This document shows positions 9,904-18,958 of a stretch of 64,000 nt of DNA, one piece after another. Source of the stretch: Sphingomonas sp. IBVSS2 (GTDB lineage Bacteria > Pseudomonadota > Alphaproteobacteria > Sphingomonadales > Sphingomonadaceae); the NCBI RefSeq assembly GCF_002127225.1, contig NZ_NFUR01000001.1, positions 931,592-995,591 of the forward strand, written 5' to 3'. Position numbers and translations under genes: made by a program. The notes under the pieces are model-generated. The model was given only the letters and a program-made list of their open reading frames with translations, did no database searches and had not been told where the DNA came from. Position 1 is the first letter of the stretch. Each line of letters begins with the position of its first letter.

Positions 9904-11571
9904 TCACCGCCCCTTGAACAGCCCGCCGAGCACGCCGCGCACCAGCCCGCCGACGATCCCGCCGCCCGCGCCGCGCGAGCCGCCGAAGATCGCCTTGGAG
10001 ACTTCGTTCGCCACTGCCCGGCCCGCCGCCGAGGACGCGGAGCGCGTGGCCGAGTTGATCGCGCGGTTCCAGGGGTTGTTCGCCGCCTCGCGCTCGGCCT
10101 GGCGCTGGGCCTGGGCGTCGAGCCGGGCCTGGCGATCGGCATCGCGCTGATCGGCGAGGCGCTGGCGCTCGGTTTCCTTGGCGACGCGCGCATCTTCCTT
10201 GGCCTGGGCGGCGGCGGCCTTCTCCGCCGCGTCCTTGGCCTGGGCCTCGGCGGCGGCCGCCGCGGCCTCGGCCGATTTGGCGGCGAGCAGCTCCTCGGCG
10301 GATTCGCGGTTGACCACGATATCGTAGCGGGTGCCGATCGCGTCGGTCTGGATCAGCACCTTGCGCTCCTCCGGCGTGACCGGGCCGACGCGCGAGGCGG
10401 GCGGGCGGATCAGCGTGCGCTCGACCGGGCTCGGCGCACCGTCCTCCTGCAGCAGCGAGACCAGCGCCTCGCCCACCTTGAGCTCGGTGATCGCGGTGGT
10501 GACGTCGACCCCGGGATTGGCGCGGAAAGTGGTGGCCGCCGCCTTCACCGCCTGCTGGTCGCGCGGGGTGAAGGCGCGCAGCGCGTGCTGGACGCGGTTG
10601 CCCAGCTGGCCTGCGATCGTGTCGGGCACGTCGATCGGGTTCTGGGTGATGAAATAGACGCCGACGCCCTTGGAGCGGATCAGGCGGACGACCTGCTCGA
10701 TCTTGTCGAGCAGCGCCTTGGGCGCATCGTCGAACAGCAGATGCGCCTCGTCGAAGAAGAAAGCGAGCTTGGGCTTGTCGGGATCGCCGACCTCGGGAAG
10801 CGATTCGAACAGGGCGGAGAGCAGCCAGAGCAGAAAGGTGGCATAGAGCTTGGGGCTGGCCATCAGCTTGTCGGCGGCAAGGACGTTGACCAGGCCGCGG
10901 CCCTTGTCGTCGGTGCCCAGGAAATCCTGGATCGCGAGCGCCGGCTCGCCGAAGAAATTGGCACCGCCCTGGCTGCGCAGCTGGAGCAGGGAGCGCTGGA
11001 TCGCGCCGACCGATTGCTTCGAGACATTGCCATAGGTGGCGGTGAGCTCGTCCGCCCGCTCGGCGCAGTGGGCGAGCATGGCCTGGAGGTCGTCCAGGTC
11101 GAGCAGCAGCAGCCCGTCCTTGTCGGCGACGGTGAAGGCGATGGTGAGCACGCCTTCCTGCACTTCGTTGAGGTCCATCAGCCGGGCGAGCAGCAGCGGG
11201 CCCATCTCGGAAATGGTGGTGCGGATCGGATGGCCCTGCTCGCCGTACAGGTCCCAGAACTGCACCGGCGTATCGGCATAGGCCCAGTCGGCCAGGCCGA
11301 TCTCGGCGGCGCGCGCCTTGAAGATCTCGTGCGTCTTGGCGGTGGGCGAGCCGGCCATGGCGAGGCCGGACAGGTCGCCCTTCACGTCCGCCACGAAACA
11401 GGGAACGCCGGCGTTCGACAGGCCCTCGATGATGCCCTGGATCGTCACCGTCTTGCCGGTGCCGGTCGCGCCCGCGATCAGCCCGTGCCGGTTGGCGCGC
11501 CTGAGAACCAGCGATTGCGGCTTCGCGCCGCCGGCGCCCGCGCCAATGAAGATGCCCGTCTCTCCCGCCAT
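9904..11571 (-). CDS. HerA-like DUF853 ATPase
   Basis: The 555-residue protein is a DUF853 (HerA-C-like) P-loop ATPase. Walker A is GATGTGKT at residues 34-41, Walker B is [12 protein letters not shown], and further family motifs are [13 protein letters not shown] and [15 protein letters not shown]. The region from about residue 425 is a long alanine/glutamate/lysine-rich coiled coil ([20 protein letters not shown], in parts), and the tail is glycine-rich ([19 protein letters not shown]). HerA-like enzymes are DNA-translocating hexamers; the role of this branch is not established. ATG 11571 has AGGAG seven bases upstream. Confidence 0.85.
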   Translation of the reverse strand: MAGETGIFIGAGAGGAKPQSLVLRRANRHGLIAGATGTGKTVTIQGIIEGLSNAGVPCFVADVKGDLSGLAMAGSPTAKTHEIFKARAAEIGLADWAYADTPVQFWDLYGEQGHPIRTTISEMGPLLLARLMDLNEVQEGVLTIAFTVADKDGLLLLDLDDLQAMLAHCAERADELTATYGNVSKQSVGAIQRSLLQLRSQGGANFFGEPALAIQDFLGTDDKGRGLVNVLAADKLMASPKLYATFLLWLLSALFESLPEVGDPDKPKLAFFFDEAHLLFDDAPKALLDKIEQVVRLIRSKGVGVYFITQNPIDVPDTIAGQLGNRVQHALRAFTPRDQQAVKAAATTFRANPGVDVTTAITELKVGEALVSLLQEDGAPSPVERTLIRPPASRVGPVTPEERKVLIQTDAIGTRYDIVVNRESAEELLAAKSAEAAAAAAEAQAKDAAEKAAAAQAKEDARVAKETERQRLADQRDADRQARLDAQAQRQAEREAANNPWNRAINSATRSASSAAGRAVANEVSKAIFGGSRGAGGGIVGGLVRGVLGGLFKGR

Positions 11572-11753
11572 CCGTCGACTCCTAGCTTGGGAATCCCGGG
11601 ATAGAGGAGAAACGGGCATTCGTCAGCCCGGTGAGAGGCCTGGCATCACCAAGGGCGGCAACCGTTTCGACCTGGCGAGACGGATAAGGCTTGCGCGAAG
11701 CCGCGAGTTGCGCGGTATCCGGCAACCGCCTGGCGCGATGTCGGGGGTGCTTC

Positions 11754-12026
11754 CTAGACGGTCTCGAGGTTGTCGAGATATTCCTGGGCGGTCACAACGC
11801 CGTCCCCGTTCGTGTCGGAACGCTGGAACACCGCCGCACCTCCCATCAAATTTCCACCATTCCCATGAGTCCAATTCATGAACTCCGAGAAATTCAAACC
11901 GCCATCGCGGTCCCAATCGTTGGCACCGAATTGATCGATGATGATCTGATTCACATCTTTGGCCGACGCAACAGAGGGCAGCGCCAGCAACCCGAAAACG
12001 GCCACGGCACCAAGAAGCTTTCCCAT
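11754..12026 (-). CDS. Exported EF-hand calcium-binding protein
   Basis: A small protein of 90 residues with an N-terminal signal peptide (MGKLLGAVAVFGLLALPSVASA, in two parts, cleavage before KDV). It has two canonical 12-residue EF-hand loops, DWDRDGGLNFSE and DTNGDGVVTAQE, so it should bind calcium in the periplasm or outside the cell. ATG 12026 is preceded by an excellent GGAGG. The gene follows the Do-type protease on the same strand but is separated from it by a hairpin and about 185 bases. Composition is less GC-rich than neighbours. About 180 bases after the gene (11572-11753) hold no other recognisable feature. Confidence 0.85.
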   Translation of the reverse strand: MGKLLGAVAVFGLLALPSVASAKDVNQIIIDQFGANDWDRDGGLNFSEFMNWTHGNGGNLMGGAAVFQRSDTNGDGVVTAQEYLDNLETV

Positions 12027-12048
12027 ACTCACCTCCAAGTCAAACAAA

Positions 12049-12083
12049 CACGCCCGGAGCGCAGTTTCTGCGATCCGGGCGTG
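12049..12083 (-). terminator. Long hairpin with T-run in front of the EF-hand gene
   Basis: CACGCCCGGA (12049-12058) pairs with TCCGGGCGTG (12074-12083); after one mismatch, CGCAG pairs with CTGCG around a TTT loop. On the minus strand the stem is followed by TTTGTTTG. This is a textbook intrinsic terminator shape, about 130 bases after the Do-protease stop and only 23 bases before the EF-hand start. It may end the protease transcript or act as an attenuator in the EF-hand leader. Confidence 0.7.
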
Positions 12084-12210
12084 AATAGTCAGTGAAGGTC
12101 CCGTCTGCCGTCAATTTATAGCTTGGGATCGGCGTCGACAAAAAGAACCATAATAGAGTGAACGAGAATGTATGCGCGCCAACATTGTCCTGCCGATGAT
12201 GGCGCTATGC

Positions 12211-13710
12211 TCAGCTGCCGATCTTGACAGACACGAAGCGTCCAAGCGCCCGGCGCTGAACGTAGAGCAGAACTGCGCTGCGCCCTCCGGATTTCGCCTG
12301 ACCGACGACCCGTGCGATATCGGCAGCACTGGCAACCGGCGTGCGATTGACCGAGACGATAACATCGCCCCGCTGCAAGCCTTTGCCGGCTGCGTCGCTG
12401 CTCGCATCGACGCCCAGGACGACCACGCCACCCTGCGCGGCGTCCACGCCGACGCTGCGCGCAATCTGCGGGGTGAGCGGAGTGACTGCCACGCCCAGCC
12501 CCGAGGCGCTGGTCGCTCCGTCACCGTTGTTCGGCGCCGGGCCCACGCTATCATCCTCGGGATCGAACTGAGCGAGCTGCTCCTCCGGCGGACGGGTGCC
12601 GACGGTGAGCGTCAGCGTCTGGCGCTTGCCGTCGCGAAGCAGCTCCAATGGCAAGCGGGTGCCGGGAGGGGTATTGGCGACGAGATACGACAAGGTCTGG
12701 TCGGGAGTCACGTCCTTGCCGCCAACGCGGACGATCACGTCGCCCTGCTTGATGCCGGCCTTCTCCGCCGCCTGGCCGGGCTCGACGCGCGTGACGATGG
12801 TACCGAGATTCTTGGAGATGCCGAGGGCGTCCGCAGCATCTGCGTCGAGTTCCTGCATGCCGATGCCAAGATAGCCGCGCTGCGGGGTGCCGCCCTTCAT
12901 CAGCGTATCGATAACCGGCTTGGCATCTTCGGCCGCGATCGCGAAGCCGATGCCGACATTGGCACCCGTGGGCGACAGGATCTGCGAGTTGATGCCGATC
13001 ACATTGCCGTTCAGGTCGAACATCGGTCCGCCCGAATTGCCGCGGTTGATCGACGCGTCGGTCTGGATGAAGCGGCTATAGGCACCGGCGCCGGTGACCC
13101 GATGCGTCGCCGAGATGATGCCGGCGGTCACCGAGCTGCCCACCCCAAAGGGGTTGCCGATCGCGACTATCCAGTCGCCCACCCGAGCATTGGTCGAGTC
13201 GCCGAAGCGGACGAAGGGCAGGTTGCTGCCCTCGATCTTGAGGACGGCCAGGTCGGACGCCGCATCATGGCCGACCAGCTTGGCCTTGAACTCGCGCTTG
13301 TCGGGCAGGGTGACCGTGATCGATTCGACCGTCGCGCCCTTGGCACCCGCCGAGATGACGTGGTTGTTGGTCACGACATAGCCGTCGGCCGAGATGATGA
13401 AGCCCGAGCCGAGCGATTCGGCCTGGCGGGTGACCGGCTGGTTGCCGCCGCCGAACGCCTCGAACGGCGTGCCGGCGAACGGATTGGCGTTCGTCGTCAC
13501 GCGCTGGGCGGTCGAGATGTTGACGACCGCCGGCTGCAGCTTGGCGACCATATCGGCGAAGCTCATCGGCGCGCCGGCCTTGGGCGCGGCCGCCTGGATC
13601 GCGCCGGGCTCGTTCTGCGCAGTCTGCGCACCGGCCGGCTGGTTGAGCGTCATCGTCGCGGCGGCGCCGCTCAGCAGAATGGCGGTAGTGAGAGCGTAAG
13701 CGTAACGCAC
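12211..13710 (-). CDS. degP: Do-family (DegP/DegQ-like) periplasmic serine protease
   Basis: The 499-residue protein has a signal peptide (about 1-29), a trypsin-like domain with catalytic triad His117 (VVTNNHV), Asp153 (SDLAVLK) and Ser226 (RGNSGGP), and two PDZ domains (about 270-360 and 405-495). It degrades or refolds misfolded periplasmic proteins. The start is GTG 13710, with GAGAGGA nine bases upstream. It lies downstream of hflK-hflC on the same strand after a 94-bp gap, an arrangement common in alphaproteobacteria that groups envelope proteolysis functions. The symbol degP rather than degQ is a convention here. Confidence 0.93.
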   Translation of the reverse strand: MRYAYALTTAILLSGAAATMTLNQPAGAQTAQNEPGAIQAAAPKAGAPMSFADMVAKLQPAVVNISTAQRVTTNANPFAGTPFEAFGGGNQPVTRQAESLGSGFIISADGYVVTNNHVISAGAKGATVESITVTLPDKREFKAKLVGHDAASDLAVLKIEGSNLPFVRFGDSTNARVGDWIVAIGNPFGVGSSVTAGIISATHRVTGAGAYSRFIQTDASINRGNSGGPMFDLNGNVIGINSQILSPTGANVGIGFAIAAEDAKPVIDTLMKGGTPQRGYLGIGMQELDADAADALGISKNLGTIVTRVEPGQAAEKAGIKQGDVIVRVGGKDVTPDQTLSYLVANTPPGTRLPLELLRDGKRQTLTLTVGTRPPEEQLAQFDPEDDSVGPAPNNGDGATSASGLGVAVTPLTPQIARSVGVDAAQGGVVVLGVDASSDAAGKGLQRGDVIVSVNRTPVASAADIARVVGQAKSGGRSAVLLYVQRRALGRFVSVKIGS

Positions 13711-13804
13711 GTGAGTCGGTCCTCTCAGACGAAGGAAAAGCGTTCGAACGGAATATTTGCGCCGAAATGCTGAACGGCGATTGAATATGAACGGATCGAA
13801 AGGC

Positions 13805-14656
13805 TCATCGTTGCCCCATGAATTCCTTCAGATAGGAATTATTCGGCGACAGGATGATCGACGTATCGCCCTTGGCCGGATCGGTATTCAGGAACGTCGT
13901 CCGATACGAGCGCATCGCGCGCCAGAAATCGTAGAATTCCGGATCCTTGTTGAAGGCCTGGGCATAAATCTGCGCGGCCTGGGCATCGGCGTTGGCGCGG
14001 ATGATCTGCGCGTCCTTCATGCCCTGGGCCTCGATCGTCTTGGCTTCCTGGAAGCGCGCCGTCTTCATCCGCTCGAACGCGCTGTCGAGCGGCGATCCCG
14101 AGGGCAGCTCGGTCTGCTTGATCCGCACGTCGACGATCGAGACGCCATATTGCGCGGCGAGCTGCTGGAGCGCGCCCTGGATATTGTCCATCACCTGGCC
14201 GCGCTCCGGGCTGAGCAGCACCGCCGAGGGCCGCTTGCCGAGCTCGTTGCGCAGCGCCGAGCGGAACAGCGGCTGGAGCTGGTCGCGCGCGCGCTCCTCG
14301 GTGCCGATGGAGACGACCATCTTGAGCGGGTCGGTGACGCGGAAGCGGGCATAGGCGTCGATCTGGAGCCGCAGCTGGTCGGTGGAGAGCACCGGCTCGT
14401 TGGGCAGGTCGACCGAGAGCACGCGCTTGTCGACCCAGACGATCCGGTCGACGAACGGAATGCGGAAGATCGGCCCGGCATTGGTGCGGCCGAACGTCTC
14501 GCCCGAGCGCCAGGCATTGACCACGCGCTGGGGCTGCTCGAGCCGCAGGATCACCGCCTGCTTGGTCTCGGGCACGATCGCGACGGTGCTCATCACCACG
14601 ATCACGGCGACGATGAGGGCGACGGCGATGCCGATGGGGCTGCGCAGCCAGGTCAT
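13805..14656 (-). CDS. hflC: HflC, SPFH/band-7 regulator of FtsH
   Basis: The 283-residue protein has one N-terminal membrane helix (IGIAVALIVAVIVVMSTVAIV, in parts), then a band-7 (SPFH) domain (GPIFRIPFVDRIVWVDKRVL, YGVSIVDVRIKQTELP) and a coiled region (RMKTARFQEAKTIEAQG). HflC and HflK form a membrane complex around the FtsH protease and modulate its access to membrane proteins. The start overlaps the hflK stop by four bases (ATGA), so the two subunits are coupled. Confidence 0.95.
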   Translation of the reverse strand: MTWLRSPIGIAVALIVAVIVVMSTVAIVPETKQAVILRLEQPQRVVNAWRSGETFGRTNAGPIFRIPFVDRIVWVDKRVLSVDLPNEPVLSTDQLRLQIDAYARFRVTDPLKMVVSIGTEERARDQLQPLFRSALRNELGKRPSAVLLSPERGQVMDNIQGALQQLAAQYGVSIVDVRIKQTELPSGSPLDSAFERMKTARFQEAKTIEAQGMKDAQIIRANADAQAAQIYAQAFNKDPEFYDFWRAMRSYRTTFLNTDPAKGDTSIILSPNNSYLKEFMGQR

Positions 14657-15762
14657 TTCTGGTCTCCCTGCTGGGCCTTGCCGGCATCGGGGCGGATTCC
14701 CGGCAGCGGCAGATAGGGGGTGACGCCGGGCGCTTCGACGATCGTCTTGTTGGTGCGCGCGAGCACCTGCTCCATCGTCTCGTAATAGAGGCGGCGGCGC
14801 GTGACCTGGGGCGCCGTCTTGTACTGCTCGTAGATCTTGTCGAACTCGGCGGCCTCGCCCTGCGCGACGGCGATCACCTGCTGGGCATAGCCATTGGCGT
14901 TGTTGCGCGCGCCCTGGGCGCCCTGCTGCGCGGCCTGGACCGCCTTGAAGGCGTCGTCCACCTGCTCGGGTGCCGCCGCCTTGGTGAGCGCGACGCTCTG
15001 GACGCGGATGCCGGCATGATATTCGTCGAGGATCTTCTGCATCGCCGCCTGCACGTCGGACGAGATGCGTCCCTGGCCCTCGCCGATCGCCTCGGTGAGC
15101 GTGGTGGTGGCGATCACCGCGCGCATCGCGCTCTCGGCGGTATCCTTCACCGTCTCCTTCGGATCCTTGATCTGGAAGGAATAGTCGGCGGCGTCGGTGA
15201 TGTACCAGTTCACCGAATAGGCGAGGTCGACGATGTTCTGGTCGCCGGTGAGCATCAGGTTCGCGCCGCTCTCGGGGAATTTCTCGGTGCGTACGCTGCC
15301 GACATCGACGACGTCGACCATCTGGATCGGCGCCGGCAGCGTGAACTTCACGCCCGAATCGAGCGTGCCGGTGTAGCGGCCGAGCGTGGTGACCACGCCG
15401 CGCTCGCGCGGGCCGATCGTGTGGAAACTGGTGAAGATCACCCAGATCAGCAACAGGCCGACGATCACCAGGGTCCAGAGCCGGGCGCCGCCCGGTGCCC
15501 CGGGAAAGCCGCCGCCGCGGGCGCGGCGGAACAGCTCTTCGAACAGGCCGCCGCCTCCGCCGCCGCCATTGCCGCCGCCGGAACGGGGGCGCCGCCCTTC
15601 GGGGGGGAAGGACCAGGGATTGCGCGGACCGCCGCCCGAGCCGCCCTTGCCGTCGCCCGAGCCACCGCCATTTCCACTGCCGCCGCCGGAGCCCCAGGGG
15701 CTCTTGGGGGCTTCGTTCTGCAGAATGCCGGCCTTGCCCAGCCAGCTCATCAGGTTTGCCAT
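14653..15762 (-). CDS. hflK: HflK, SPFH/band-7 regulator of FtsH
   Basis: The 369-residue protein starts with a glycine-rich, low-complexity cytoplasmic tail of about 80 residues (GSGGGSGNGGGSGDG, FPPEGRRPRSGGG), then a membrane helix (LWTLVIVGLLLIWVIFTSF) and a band-7 domain (RGVVTTLGRYTGTLDSGVKF). The tail is typical of HflK and absent from HflC. ATG 15762 is taken as the start, with AAGG upstream; ATG 15750 is possible. It is the first gene of hflK-hflC and is divergent from mrp across 70 bases, which must hold both promoters. Confidence 0.95.
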   Translation of the reverse strand: MANLMSWLGKAGILQNEAPKSPWGSGGGSGNGGGSGDGKGGSGGGPRNPWSFPPEGRRPRSGGGNGGGGGGGLFEELFRRARGGGFPGAPGGARLWTLVIVGLLLIWVIFTSFHTIGPRERGVVTTLGRYTGTLDSGVKFTLPAPIQMVDVVDVGSVRTEKFPESGANLMLTGDQNIVDLAYSVNWYITDAADYSFQIKDPKETVKDTAESAMRAVIATTTLTEAIGEGQGRISSDVQAAMQKILDEYHAGIRVQSVALTKAAAPEQVDDAFKAVQAAQQGAQGARNNANGYAQQVIAVAQGEAAEFDKIYEQYKTAPQVTRRRLYYETMEQVLARTNKTIVEAPGVTPYLPLPGIRPDAGKAQQGDQK

Positions 15763-15832
15763 TGCGCCTTTATAGGGGCGTGCGCGCGGATTTACAGTGG
15801 CGCGCGGCGATTGTGCGCCTATCTGGCACGCG

Positions 15833-16789
15833 ATGACCGACAATGAAGCCCTTGCGGCCGCGCTCGAACCCGTCTCCGCCGGCCGCGCCACTGCCCGTCT
15901 CGACGGGACCCGCGCCAGCATCGTGCTCGACGTGACCGGGCTCGGCGAAGCCGCGCGCGCGGAGCTCGAAGCCGATGTCCGTGCCGCCGCCGCCGCCCTG
16001 CCGGGGGTCGACGCGGTGCGCGTGCTGATGACGAGCGAGCGCCGCACCCGGCGGCTGATCGCGGTGGCGAGCGGCAAGGGCGGGGTGGGCAAGTCCACCG
16101 TCGCGGCCAATCTCGCCATCGCGTTGCACGCGCGCGGGCGCCGGGTCGGGCTGGTCGATGCCGATATCTACGGCCCCTCGCAGCCGAGGCTGCTGGGCGT
16201 GGAGGGCGTGCGGCCCCAGGCGCGTGAGAAAGTGTTGCTGCCGGTCGAGACCCGCTTCGGCGTGCCGATGCTGTCGATGGGCGGGCTGGTGGCCGAGGGG
16301 CAGGCGATCGCCTGGCGCGGGCCGATGGCGGGCGGCGCGCTCGGCCAGCTGGTCGATGCCGACTGGGGCGACGCCGAGCTGCTGGTGCTCGATCTGCCGC
16401 CGGGCACGGGCGACGTGCAGCTCACGATGATCCAGAAGCACAAGCCGGCCGGTGCGGTGATCGTCTCCACGCCGCAGGACCTGGCGCTGATCGACGCGAC
16501 CCGGGCGATCGACCTGTTCAACAAGGCGGGCGTGCCGGTGATCGGCCTGATCGAGAACATGTCGGGCTATGCCTGCCCGCATTGCGGCGAGGTCTCCGAT
16601 CCGTTCGGCGCGGGCGGCGCCGAGGCGGCGGCGACGAAGCTCGGCATTCCGTTCCTCGGCCGCGTGCCGCTCGAAATGGCGATCCGCGCCGCTTCCGACG
16701 CGGGCGAGCCGCCGGCCGCGGGGAACGGACCCGCGGCCCAGCTGTTTGCCGGATTGGCGGGGCGGGTGGACGACTGGCTGAAAGGATGA
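15833..16789 (+). CDS. mrp: Mrp/ApbC-family iron-sulfur cluster carrier ATPase
   Basis: The 318-residue protein has an N-terminal MIP18/DUF59-like domain (about 1-65) and a MinD-type ATPase with the deviant P-loop GKGGVGKST at residues 81-89. The cluster-binding CPHC is at Cys248 and Cys251. Dimers bind a bridging 4Fe-4S cluster and deliver it to apoproteins in the cytosol. ATG 15833 is chosen over an in-frame GTG at 15797 because it gives the usual N-terminus. Five bases separate it from the CoA-binding protein gene, suggesting co-transcription. Confidence 0.93.
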   Translation: MTDNEALAAALEPVSAGRATARLDGTRASIVLDVTGLGEAARAELEADVRAAAAALPGVDAVRVLMTSERRTRRLIAVASGKGGVGKSTVAANLAIALHARGRRVGLVDADIYGPSQPRLLGVEGVRPQAREKVLLPVETRFGVPMLSMGGLVAEGQAIAWRGPMAGGALGQLVDADWGDAELLVLDLPPGTGDVQLTMIQKHKPAGAVIVSTPQDLALIDATRAIDLFNKAGVPVIGLIENMSGYACPHCGEVSDPFGAGGAEAAATKLGIPFLGRVPLEMAIRAASDAGEPPAAGNGPAAQLFAGLAGRVDDWLKG

Positions 16790-16793
16790 GGCG

Positions 16794-17222
16794 ATGCCGC
16801 TGACGCGGGACGAGGACATCAGGGCGATGCTGGAAGGCGTGCGCACCATCGCGATGATCGGCGCATCCGACCGACCCGATCGGCCGAGCTATGGCGTGAT
16901 GGCCTTCCTCCAGCGCCAGGGCTATCGCGTGATCCCGGTCAATCCGCAGATCACCGGCGAGCATGTGCACGGCGAGTTCGTGTTCCGCGCGCTCTCCCAG
17001 ATCGGCGAGCCGATCGACCTGGTCGACATCTTCCGTCGGCCCCAGGCCGCCGGCGAGGCGGTGGACGAGGCGATCGCTGCCGGCGCCAAGGCGGTGTGGA
17101 TGCAATTGGGCGTGATCAATGCCGAAGCCGCCGCCCGCGCCGAGGCGGCGGGGCTCAAGGTGGTGATGGATCGCTGCCCGGCGATCGAGATCCCCCGGCT
17201 GGGGATTCAGCCCGTCGCCTGA
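16794..17222 (+). CDS. CoA-binding Rossmann-fold protein (YccU-like)
   Basis: The 142-residue product is a stand-alone CoA_binding domain: TIAMIGASDRPDRPSYGV near the N-terminus, YRVIPVNPQITGEHVHG, then a Rossmann core ending with VVMDRCPAIEIPRL. It matches the YccU-type proteins related to the CoA-binding half of succinyl-CoA synthetase alpha. The biological role is unknown. The gene follows mrp closely, and its last 16 bases overlap the end of the convergent winged-helix gene. Confidence 0.85.
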   Translation: MPLTRDEDIRAMLEGVRTIAMIGASDRPDRPSYGVMAFLQRQGYRVIPVNPQITGEHVHGEFVFRALSQIGEPIDLVDIFRRPQAAGEAVDEAIAAGAKAVWMQLGVINAEAAARAEAAGLKVVMDRCPAIEIPRLGIQPVA

Positions 17223-18793
17223 TAGTCGGGCCGCACGCCCGCGTCCTTCCAGTAGCGGACCAGCCCGATCTCCCCGGCAAGGCGCAGGAAGCGCGGATCG
17301 GCGCGCATCGCCGCTGTCGAGGGCAGGAACAGCATGTGGGTGCGCCGGGCGCTGCGCCGCGTATAGGTGCCCTGCTCGGTGGAGAAGCGCAGCTCGCCCG
17401 GATCGAAGCCGCGGGCGAAGAAATAGGCGTCGGCGACGGCAAAGGCCTCGTCCGGCCGGCCGAGCGCGGACAGGAACTGCATGCCGTTTTCGGCAAAGCC
17501 CGCGCCGCGATGCGCGCCTTCGAGCGCCACGGCGACGGCGGCGTCGATATCGCGGGGTGCCCGGCTGAGCATCGCACGCGCCACCGTCAGCACCTGCTCG
17601 AAATTCCAGTCGGGGATCCCGGTCGGGCGCGTCTCGCGATTCTCGCCCAGCGCGATCGCCTCGCGCGCGCGACCGGTGTACATCAACACGTAGAAGCGCG
17701 TGAACCACACCGCGAAATGGGTGGGGAACAGCGCGACCGCGTCGTCCATCGCCTTGTCGGCCTCGTCGAGCCGGCCCGTGGCCCACAGGGTCTGGACATG
17801 CGTATAGGCCAGGCCCGGATTGGGCGGCATGCGCTTCCAGATCCCGTCGAGCAGGTTGGCGGCCTCCGCGCAGCGGCCCACGCCCAGCATCATGCCGGCC
17901 AGCGCGCTGGTCAGCATCTCGTTGCCGGGATGCTGGGCGAGGCTGGTGCGCAGCCCGCGCTCGGCGGCGAGCCAGTTGCCGAGCACCGGCTTGCCCAGCC
18001 CTTCCGCGGCCAGGGCATAGGCATTGCGGGGATCGAGCGCCAGCGCGCGGCGGCGCGCCTCGGCGGCACGGGTGCGCATGTCCGCTTCGAACCGTTGCGG
18101 CCAGCCGACCGCCGCCGCCGAATAGGACAGGGCGAGCAGGCCCCAGCCATCGGCATAGTCGGGCCGCAGCAGCACCACGCGGCGCAGCAGGCCGATCGCC
18201 TGGTTGCTGCCCTCCACCGTGCCCTGGGTCATCGCCATCTGCGCCTGGATCATCAGCGGCGCAATGTCCTCGGGGGGCTTTTGCTGCCCGGGCACGGAGG
18301 GCGTCGTGCCGAAGCGGCGCCAGGCGAGGAACCCGCCGCTCCCGGCCAGAGCCAGGCCCACGCCGGTGAACATCGCGCGCCGATCGAGCTTCAGGCGGCG
18401 CAGCTCGATGCGCATCCCCTCCAGCGCGGCGTCGCGCGACAGGGGCGGATCGGCGGCGTCGCCGGCGCGGACCAGCCGGTAGCCCACCTTGGTGACCGTT
18501 TCGATCCGGAAGCTGCGCTGGCCGATCCCCTCGGCGGCGCGGCGCAGGCGCGAGATCACGCGGTTGATCGCATCCTCGCCGACGACGCGCCCCTCCCAGC
18601 ACGAGCGAGTCAGGTCGTCGCGGCTCAGGATCGCGCCATCCGCCCTGGCGAGCGCGACGAGCACCTGCATCACCCGCGGCTCGAGCACTTCCTCGGCGCC
18701 GTCGTCACGCGCGAGCTGGCGCAACGCCGGGCGCACTTCGAGCCTGCCCAGCCGGAACCCTGTTTCATGTGCCAGATCGATGCGGCCCTCCAC
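17207..18793 (-). CDS. CadC-like winged-helix regulator with TPR-rich C-terminal domain
   Basis: The protein has an OmpR-type winged helix at about residues 10-105 (RVMQVLVALARADGAILSRDDL, DAINRVISRLRRA, FRIETVTKVGYRLV), one membrane helix near residue 143 (MFTGVGLALAGSGGFLAW) and a long C-terminal region of TPR-like helices (PDYADGWGLLALSYSA, GRLDEADKAMDDAVALF). This is the ToxR/CadC plan: a cytoplasmic DNA-binding head on a membrane anchor with a sensory tail. GTG 18793 is preferred because GGGAGG is just upstream; GTG 18829 is the longest option. It is divergent from the UrcA gene, with phased 11-bp repeats between them. Confidence 0.8.
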   Translation of the reverse strand: MEGRIDLAHETGFRLGRLEVRPALRQLARDDGAEEVLEPRVMQVLVALARADGAILSRDDLTRSCWEGRVVGEDAINRVISRLRRAAEGIGQRSFRIETVTKVGYRLVRAGDAADPPLSRDAALEGMRIELRRLKLDRRAMFTGVGLALAGSGGFLAWRRFGTTPSVPGQQKPPEDIAPLMIQAQMAMTQGTVEGSNQAIGLLRRVVLLRPDYADGWGLLALSYSAAAVGWPQRFEADMRTRAAEARRRALALDPRNAYALAAEGLGKPVLGNWLAAERGLRTSLAQHPGNEMLTSALAGMMLGVGRCAEAANLLDGIWKRMPPNPGLAYTHVQTLWATGRLDEADKAMDDAVALFPTHFAVWFTRFYVLMYTGRAREAIALGENRETRPTGIPDWNFEQVLTVARAMLSRAPRDIDAAVAVALEGAHRGAGFAENGMQFLSALGRPDEAFAVADAYFFARGFDPGELRFSTEQGTYTRRSARRTHMLFLPSTAAMRADPRFLRLAGEIGLVRYWKDAGVRPDYQATG

Positions 18794-18830
18794 GGCCCTC
18801 CCATCTCCGTAATTCGCTTCGCGCGCCACC

Positions 18831-18882
18831 CTATCGGCGAATCATCGGCATTTCATCAGCTCTTCATCGGCTCGTCATCCTC
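18831..18882. promoter_or_regulatory. Five 11-bp-phased direct repeats (putative OmpR-type operator)
   Basis: TCATCGGC, TCATCAGC, TCATCGGC and TCATCCTC start at 18842, 18853, 18864 and 18875, exactly 11 bp apart; a weaker copy, CTATCGGC, starts at 18831. The array sits between the winged-helix regulator and the divergent UrcA gene. OmpR-type winged helices bind tandem sites one helical turn apart, so autoregulation and control of the UrcA gene are plausible. Confidence 0.55.
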
Positions 18883-18958
18883 TCCGCCGGGCGGTTTCCG
18901 GGCGATCAGATCGAGGTGCCGGCACGATGCCGGAAATTCCCATGGAAGGGAGCCAGAC

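Noticed and set aside
13711..13804. Stress (EcfG-type GGAAC...CGTT) promoter ahead of the Do-type protease
   Set aside because: I looked for the motif in the 94-base gap and found no convincing pair at the right spacing.
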